DNA of 64,000 nt from Streptomyces viridochromogenes DSM 40736. GTDB taxonomy: Bacteria; Actinomycetota; Actinomycetes; Streptomycetales; Streptomycetaceae. The notes beneath the pieces are model-generated. The model was given only the letters and a program-made list of their open reading frames with translations. It had not been told where the DNA came from and did no database searches. The DNA lies in assembly GCF_000158955.1 (NCBI RefSeq), contig NZ_GG657757.1, forward strand, positions 1,271,331 through 1,335,330, read 5' to 3'. The translations under genes and the position numbers were made by a program. Within the stretch, counting starts at the first letter, position 1. The number at the start of each line of letters is the position of its first letter. This document shows, piece after piece, positions 59,462-64,000 of this stretch.

Positions 59462-60621
59462 CGGGCCACCTCCCGTACGGTCTCGTCGGTCCGCACGGCG
59501 TCGAACGCGTCCCGCAGCACGCCCTGTTCGCGGGCGTCGGGTCCGGCGCCGCGCACGTGGGCGACGAAGTCCTCCGCGATCTGCTGGTCGGTGCGGCCGG
59601 CGAGACGCCGGGCGTAGGACACCTCGGGGTCGTCCTCGGCCCGGTCGGGGTCGAAGACGAGGCTGAGGGTGTGCGGGAAGCGCTCGGTGAGGCGGGCCAT
59701 GGGGTCGGCCGGGCGGACCGGGTCGGTGAGCGTCGCCTCGACCCAGGCCTCCTCGTGCCGCGCGAGTTCCGGGTCGGCGAGCAGGTCCTCCAGCGGGCCC
59801 CGGATCCGGGCCAGGGGGCGCGGCACGGGGCAGTCGAGGCGCTCGGCGTCGACGGTGCCGTCGGCGGCCAGGTCGACGAGCCACATGCTCTTGCGGTGGG
59901 TGGCCTCGGAGAAGGAGTAGGGCAGCGGGGAGCCGGAGTAGCGGACGCGGTCGGTGAGGGTCTGGCACCCGTGCAGATGCCCGAGCGCCACGTAGTCGAC
60001 ACCGTCGAACACGCCGGCGGGCACCGCCGCCACGCCGCCGACGGTGATGTCCCGTTCGCTGTCGCTGGGTTCGCCGCCGGTGACGAAGGCGTGCGCGAGG
60101 ACGACGGAGCGGGTGCCGGGCGTGCGCGTGGCGAGGTCGGCGCGGACCCGGTCCATGGCGGCGGCCAGCACGGCCTCGTGCCCCGCCTTCTCCACGCCGA
60201 ACTCGTCCTTCACCAGCGCCGGTTCGAGGTACGGCAGCCCGTAGAAGGCGACGTCTCCCCGGGCGTCGGCCAGGACCACCGGGGTGCCCGCCGCCGAGGG
60301 CTCGGTCCGCAGGTGGATCCCGGCCCGCCCGATCAGGCCCGCTCCGACCCCCAGCCGGCGGGCCGAGTCGTGGTTCCCGGAGATCATCACCGTGGGCACG
60401 CCCAGGGCGGCGAGCCGGTGCAGGGCGTCGTCGAACAGCTCGACCGCGGCGAGCGGTGGCACCGCCCGGTCGTACACGTCGCCCGAGACGACCACCGCGT
60501 CCACGGCCCGCTCCCGCACGGTCGTGACGAGGTGGCCGATGAACTCGGCCTGGGCGCCGAGCATGTTCACCCGGTGGAACGACCGGCCGAGATGCCAGTC
60601 GGACGTGTGCAGCAGTCTCAA
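59458..60621 (-). CDS. sbcD: Nuclease SbcD (Mre11-like)
   Basis: 387 residues from the TTG at 60621, immediately before LLHTSDWHLGRSF; no better start was found. The metallophosphoesterase motifs are HTSDWHLGRSF, VVSGDVYDRAVPP, ISGNHDSARRLG, VLAHAFVTGG and VALGHLHGCQ. It is the nuclease subunit of SbcCD. Its stop overlaps the sbcC start by 4 bases (GTGA), so the two are coupled. Confidence 0.94.
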   Translation of the reverse strand: MRLLHTSDWHLGRSFHRVNMLGAQAEFIGHLVTTVRERAVDAVVVSGDVYDRAVPPLAAVELFDDALHRLAALGVPTVMISGNHDSARRLGVGAGLIGRAGIHLRTEPSAAGTPVVLADARGDVAFYGLPYLEPALVKDEFGVEKAGHEAVLAAAMDRVRADLATRTPGTRSVVLAHAFVTGGEPSDSERDITVGGVAAVPAGVFDGVDYVALGHLHGCQTLTDRVRYSGSPLPYSFSEATHRKSMWLVDLAADGTVDAERLDCPVPRPLARIRGPLEDLLADPELARHEEAWVEATLTDPVRPADPMARLTERFPHTLSLVFDPDRAEDDPEVSYARRLAGRTDQQIAEDFVAHVRGAGPDAREQGVLRDAFDAVRTDETVREVAR

Positions 60622-60805
60622 GACCCTGCTCCGACCTGCATGTCTCCCCCTGTTACCGCTCCACGATCCGGGCGGGCCGGAGTGGCCCGCTGTCAGCACC
60701 CACCACGCTAACGCGTGCGGGCACCTGGTCCACCACGAACCTCGGCACACCACTCACAACCGGTGCCGAATCACCGGAATTGTCCGTGATCGCGGGTGGA
60801 TCGGG

Positions 60806-62659
60806 TCACTCCGGGGCGATGTCGTACTCCCGCATCCACCGGTCGAGGTACAGGGCGGTCTCCAGGCCGTTGCGGTGCAGTTGGGTGTGGAAGTGGCCCT
60901 GCGGGAGGTCGAGCAGCCGGGTCAGCTCGGTGATGTCGACCACGTCGAAGGCGGGTGAGGAGCGGTCGGCGAGCAGTGCCTGGGTCCGGGTGCGCAGGTC
61001 CTTCTCGTAGAGCTGGTCGGCGGTGGTCGGGTAGGGGCTCTTCCGCCGTTCCAGCACGGACCTCGGCACGATGTCGCGGGTGGCCCGCTTGAGGAGACCC
61101 TTGGGGTCGCCGTCGGGTGTCTTGAGGTCCCAGGGCGTGTTGTGCACGTACTCGACCAGCCGGTGGTCGCAGAAGGGCACGCGGACCTCCAGGCCGGCGG
61201 CCATGCTGAGCCGGTCCTTGCGGTCGAGCAGGGCGGGCAGCCAGCGGGTGAGGTGCAGGTGGCTGATCTCGCGCATGCGGCGTTCCGACGGGGAGTCGCC
61301 GGGCAGGTGCCGGACCTCGGCGAGGGCCTCCTGGTAGCGGTCGGCGCGGTACTGCTCGAAGCGGGTGGCCGTGCGGAAGGCCGGGGAGAGCAGCTCGGGA
61401 GTGATGAGCTGCATCCGGCTGAGCCAGGGGAACGCCGCCGCCCGGATGACGGCGGGGTCGTGGAACCAGGCGTAGCCGCCGAAGACCTCGTCGGCCGACT
61501 CGCCGGACAGGGCGACCGTGGAGTGCTCGCGTATCCCGCGGAAGAGCAGGTGCAGCGAGGTGTCCACGTCACCGAAGGTGTAGGGCAGATCATGGGCGCG
61601 CAGGACTGCGTCGCGGTTGACGTCTCGGGTGAGCTCGTCGGCGGACAGCTCGATGAGCCGGTGGTCGGTGCCGATGTGCCGTGCGGCTTCGAGGGCGTAG
61701 GGGGAGTCGCGCTCCGGCCGGAAGTCGCTGGCCCGGAAGTCGGCCTCGCTGCCGGTGAAGTCCACCGCGAAGGACCGCACGGGAGGCTCCCCGGCGTCGG
61801 CCTGCACCCGGGCGGCGAGTGCGGTGAGGACGGTGGAGTCCAGGCCTCCGGAGAGCAGGGTGCACAGCGGCACGTCGGTGACCATCTGGCGGGAGACCGT
61901 GTCCTCCAGCAGGGCCCGCACGGTGTCGGCGGTGGTGCCGGCGTCGTCCTCGTGGGGCTGCCGTTCCAGGCTCCAGTACCGCTCGACGCGCAGCCCGTCG
62001 GCGTCGTAGGCGGCCACGCACCCCGGCGGCACCTCCTCGATGTCGCGGTAGGGGGTGACGCCCGGTGACTTCATCAGGCCGAGGAGGTCGGCGAGTCCCT
62101 GGCTGTCGAGCCGGGCCCGGAAGCGCGGGTGGGCGAGGATCGCCTTGGGTTCGGAGCCGAACAGGACGCCGCCGGCGAGCCGTCCGACGTACAGGGGCTT
62201 GATGCCGAGCCGGTCACGTACCAGGAGAAGGCGCCGATCCCGCTCGTCCCACAGGGCGAAGGCGAACATGCCGTTGAGGCGCCTGACGAAGTCCTGACCC
62301 CACTGGAGGTAGGCGCGCAGGACGACTTCGGTGTCCGAGCGGGTGCGGAAGGTGTGACCGAACCCACGGAGCTCCTCCCGGAGTTCGCGGAAGTTGTACA
62401 CCTCGCCGCTGTAGCTGAGCACCACGGCCGGCTTCTCACCGGCGGGCCGGTCCGGCTCCGCGGACGCGGCCATGGGCTGCCTGCCGCCCTCGATGTCGAT
62501 GATGGCCAGTCGGCGATGTCCGAGGACGGCGTGCGCGCCGACGTGGATCCCGGCGGCGTCCGGCCCGCGGCAGGCCATGGTCCGCACCATCGGCTCGACG
62601 CTGTCCACCTCCCGCGTCAGGTCGCCTCCGACGTCGGCCCAGCCTGCGATTCCGCACAT
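60806..62659 (-). CDS. asnB: Glutamine-hydrolysing asparagine synthetase (AsnB-type amidotransferase)
   Basis: 617 residues from the ATG at 62659. The class-II glutaminase begins at the catalytic C2 (MCGIAGWADVGGDL) and includes RGPDAAGIHVG, RLAIIDIEGGRQPM, and SYSGEVYNFRELR. The synthetase P-loop is SGGLDST (about 271). SGESADEVFGGYAWF and RVPFCDHRLVEY follow. It could make asparagine, but the divergent adenylate-forming enzyme suggests an amidation role in a secondary-metabolite cluster, as reported for AsnB-like enzymes in some such clusters. Confidence 0.92.
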   Translation of the reverse strand: MCGIAGWADVGGDLTREVDSVEPMVRTMACRGPDAAGIHVGAHAVLGHRRLAIIDIEGGRQPMAASAEPDRPAGEKPAVVLSYSGEVYNFRELREELRGFGHTFRTRSDTEVVLRAYLQWGQDFVRRLNGMFAFALWDERDRRLLLVRDRLGIKPLYVGRLAGGVLFGSEPKAILAHPRFRARLDSQGLADLLGLMKSPGVTPYRDIEEVPPGCVAAYDADGLRVERYWSLERQPHEDDAGTTADTVRALLEDTVSRQMVTDVPLCTLLSGGLDSTVLTALAARVQADAGEPPVRSFAVDFTGSEADFRASDFRPERDSPYALEAARHIGTDHRLIELSADELTRDVNRDAVLRAHDLPYTFGDVDTSLHLLFRGIREHSTVALSGESADEVFGGYAWFHDPAVIRAAAFPWLSRMQLITPELLSPAFRTATRFEQYRADRYQEALAEVRHLPGDSPSERRMREISHLHLTRWLPALLDRKDRLSMAAGLEVRVPFCDHRLVEYVHNTPWDLKTPDGDPKGLLKRATRDIVPRSVLERRKSPYPTTADQLYEKDLRTRTQALLADRSSPAFDVVDITELTRLLDLPQGHFHTQLHRNGLETALYLDRWMREYDIAPE

Positions 62660-63116
62660 GAGAAAGCTCCAAGTGAGGGAGTGAAAATGCGTGCTCACGG
62701 ATTCGGATGAGGGTCGCGGACGGCCGTGGAAAACGGCGTGCGGCAGGCGCTTCAATGAGCGCGAAACCCGCTGTTTGAGATCATTTAACCGCGACTTCGA
62801 AAAGACTCCGGATTCACACCGGCGCCATAGAGGCTAAGCCGGAAAACCGACTCGGGCAACGTACCGATCGGTAGCCGCGTTGACATGACAACAGGTCCGT
62901 CGATTTTCAGTCGCACATGGCCGATTGAGGCCCCCGAGGCCGGTTGCACCGTCGACCTTTAGTGCTATACGTTCGCTGCGAGTCGGGTTCCTGGCCCCTC
63001 TGCCAAGCCCTGAGCTGTGGCCTCCCGACTCCCGCCGGGCGGCCCGTCGACGCCGACGTCACGGGAGCACGCACAGCCCCTCCCCTCTCCGGCTGTGCGC
63101 AAGCGACAAGCGATAA
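62660..63116. other. Divergent promoter region between asnB and an adenylate-forming enzyme
   Basis: 457 bases without a gene. It is less GC-rich than the neighbours, with AT-rich patches at 62776-62800 and 62960-62972. A -35/-10 pair (TTGCAC, 16-base spacer, TATACG) at 62944-62971 points toward the plus-strand gene, and TTGACA at 62880-62885 is another possible -35. I see no conserved operator. Confidence 0.5.
62944..62971 (+). promoter_or_regulatory. Predicted sigma-70-type promoter for the adenylate-forming enzyme
   Basis: TTGCAC (62944-62949) and TATACG (62966-62971) are separated by 16 bases, about 145 bases upstream of the start codon. Both boxes have four or more matches to consensus. 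Confidence 0.4.
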
Positions 63117-64000
63117 ATGAGCGAGGTTCGTGTGATCCTGCACACCGACAAACGCCAGACATTACTTCGTGAGGCACAGGCCGAGATTCGGGAGAATCAA
63201 GGCCGCATCCCGACCGAGGACTTCTACGCGAGGAAACTCTCCGAAGCCTGGCGACGCGCGCGCGGAACAAGGGCCTACGGCCCTGGTGAGGGCCGGGACG
63301 ATATCGGGGAGTTCTCCCCCGACCGATTCAGGGACCTGCCCGTGACCCCGCGTGAGTCGCTGAAGGCGCAGCCCATGCGCTACGCGGCCGTCACCCCCAC
63401 CGACGCCTCGAAGTACTACGAGACCACCGGCACGACCGGGCAGCCCACGCCCACCCCGCGCCTGGCCGAGGACACCATCTGGAACACCGTCTCGGTGGCC
63501 GAGGCGTGGCGTCCGCTGCTCGGAGCGGACGAGCGCGTGGTGATCCTGCTGCCGTCCGACATCGTTCCGGTGGCGGATCTGGTCGCCGGGGTCTGCGAGT
63601 ACCTGGACGTCGCCCACATCCGGGCCTATCCGTTCGCCACCGGCATCTCCGGCTGGGACCGGCTGGAGGCCATGTGGCGGGCCTACCGCCCCACCACGGT
63701 CTTCGTGGCCCCCGGTGTCGCCCTGCAGTTCACCCGGCTGCTGGCACAGCGCGGGGAGTTGGACGACCTGAGCTCGTCGGTCGACCGGCTGATGCTGCTC
63801 GGCGAGGTCAACACCGAGCCGTTCCGTACACGGCTGGGCACGTGGTGGAACGCCGAGGCCCACGACGCGAGTTACGGCAGCACGGAGACCGGCACGCTGG
63901 CCGCGGCCTGCGCGCACGGCCGCCAGCACCTGCTGCCCGCCGCCACCTACTTCGAACTGGCCACTCCCGAGGGAGCCGTCCCGCTGCACGACCGGGGCGG
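63117..64000 (+). CDS. Adenylate-forming enzyme (phenylacetate-CoA ligase-like), 3' truncated
   Basis: The first 294 codons are visible, with no stop before the window ends. The ATG at 63117 follows an in-frame stop (63114), so the gene starts there or at the GTG at 63132. The AMP-binding P-loop is YYETTGTTGQPTPTPR, and DASYGSTETG is the second core adenylation motif. The family activates aromatic or other carboxylic acids as acyl-adenylates. No carrier protein or other tailoring gene is visible before the end. Divergence from asnB suggests a shared biosynthetic locus. Confidence 0.85.
   Translation, partial: MSEVRVILHTDKRQTLLREAQAEIRENQGRIPTEDFYARKLSEAWRRARGTRAYGPGEGRDDIGEFSPDRFRDLPVTPRESLKAQPMRYAAVTPTDASKYYETTGTTGQPTPTPRLAEDTIWNTVSVAEAWRPLLGADERVVILLPSDIVPVADLVAGVCEYLDVAHIRAYPFATGISGWDRLEAMWRAYRPTTVFVAPGVALQFTRLLAQRGELDDLSSSVDRLMLLGEVNTEPFRTRLGTWWNAEAHDASYGSTETGTLAAACAHGRQHLLPAATYFELATPEGAVPLHDRG

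Noticed and set aside
57107..59617. 836-residue plus-strand frame
   Set aside because: Antisense to sbcC; Gly/Val-rich low-complexity translation.

Overview
The window is a high-GC actinobacterial chromosome segment, almost certainly from a Streptomyces species. Third codon positions are nearly all G or C, GTG and TTG starts are common, and several gene sets are typical of that genus: a DUF5753 regulator with a DUF397 protein and an ATP-binding partner, a c-di-AMP riboswitch ahead of an NlpC/P60 hydrolase, an ECF41 sigma factor and an Imm21 protein. From memory and unchecked, the ure-bio-purB order matches the S. coelicolor chromosome. There is no plasmid or phage signature, no insertion sequence, no CRISPR array and no tRNA or rRNA gene that I can see.

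Layout. 1-6.5 kb: two SpoIIE-type phosphatases, an RpiB-like isomerase, a PlsC acyltransferase, an epimerase and a secreted tripeptidyl aminopeptidase. 6.6-11.3 kb: urease operon ureABCFGD on the minus strand, without ureE. 11.4-16.4 kb: a TetR/membrane-protein pair, an orphan YefM/Phd antitoxin divergent from an unusual ClpP, a riboswitch-controlled cell-wall hydrolase and a membrane protein. 16.4-18.1 kb: anti-sigma-like ATPase, DUF5753 regulator and DUF397 protein. 18.2-22.6 kb: biotin genes, bioF divergent from bioBAD. 22.7-30 kb: a frameshifted class A beta-lactamase, a methyltransferase, a ribbon-helix-helix plus degenerate Fic/Doc pair, a MacB-like exporter, an F420-type oxidoreductase and an acetyltransferase. 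30-33.4 kb: a TetR-controlled module of amidase, small AtzG-like protein and metallo-beta-lactamase-fold hydrolase. 33.4-38.8 kb: two CNNM/CBS membrane proteins, an SGNH hydrolase, purB and mug. 38.8-44.1 kb: ABC-2 transporter, damaged histidine kinase, response regulator, ROK regulator. 44.2-49.2 kb: GntR, ECF41 sigma factor, NADP-binding oxidoreductase, alpha/beta hydrolase, MocR regulator. 49.3-55.8 kb: PhoD phosphatase with a PHO box, an ACT-GNAT fusion, a Cys/Met-metabolism lyase with a divergent Lrp regulator, and a DUF885 peptidase. 55.9-60.6 kb: Imm21 protein and sbcDC. 60.8-64 kb: an asparagine synthetase divergent from an adenylate-forming enzyme that runs off the window, possibly the edge of a biosynthetic cluster.

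How the genes work together. The urease operon and biotin genes are complete pathways apart from ureE. Four local regulatory circuits can be read directly from DNA: three matching palindromes around the tetR/amidase/hydrolase module; paired GCTAGC palindromes ahead of the RHH/Fic-like pair; a TGTACA element ahead of the orphan YefM; and a PHO box ahead of phoD. The features most worth a second look are the ClpP whose nucleophile position is alanine, the RHH/degenerate-Fic pair, the TetR amidase module, and a 137-bp inverted-repeat element whose ends supply the stop codons of two convergent genes.

A caution about quality: three genes (beta-lactamase, histidine kinase, sbcC) carry single-base insertions, nearly all in G/C runs. 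In sbcC three insertions restore the frame. That pattern suggests base-calling error at least as much as real gene decay.
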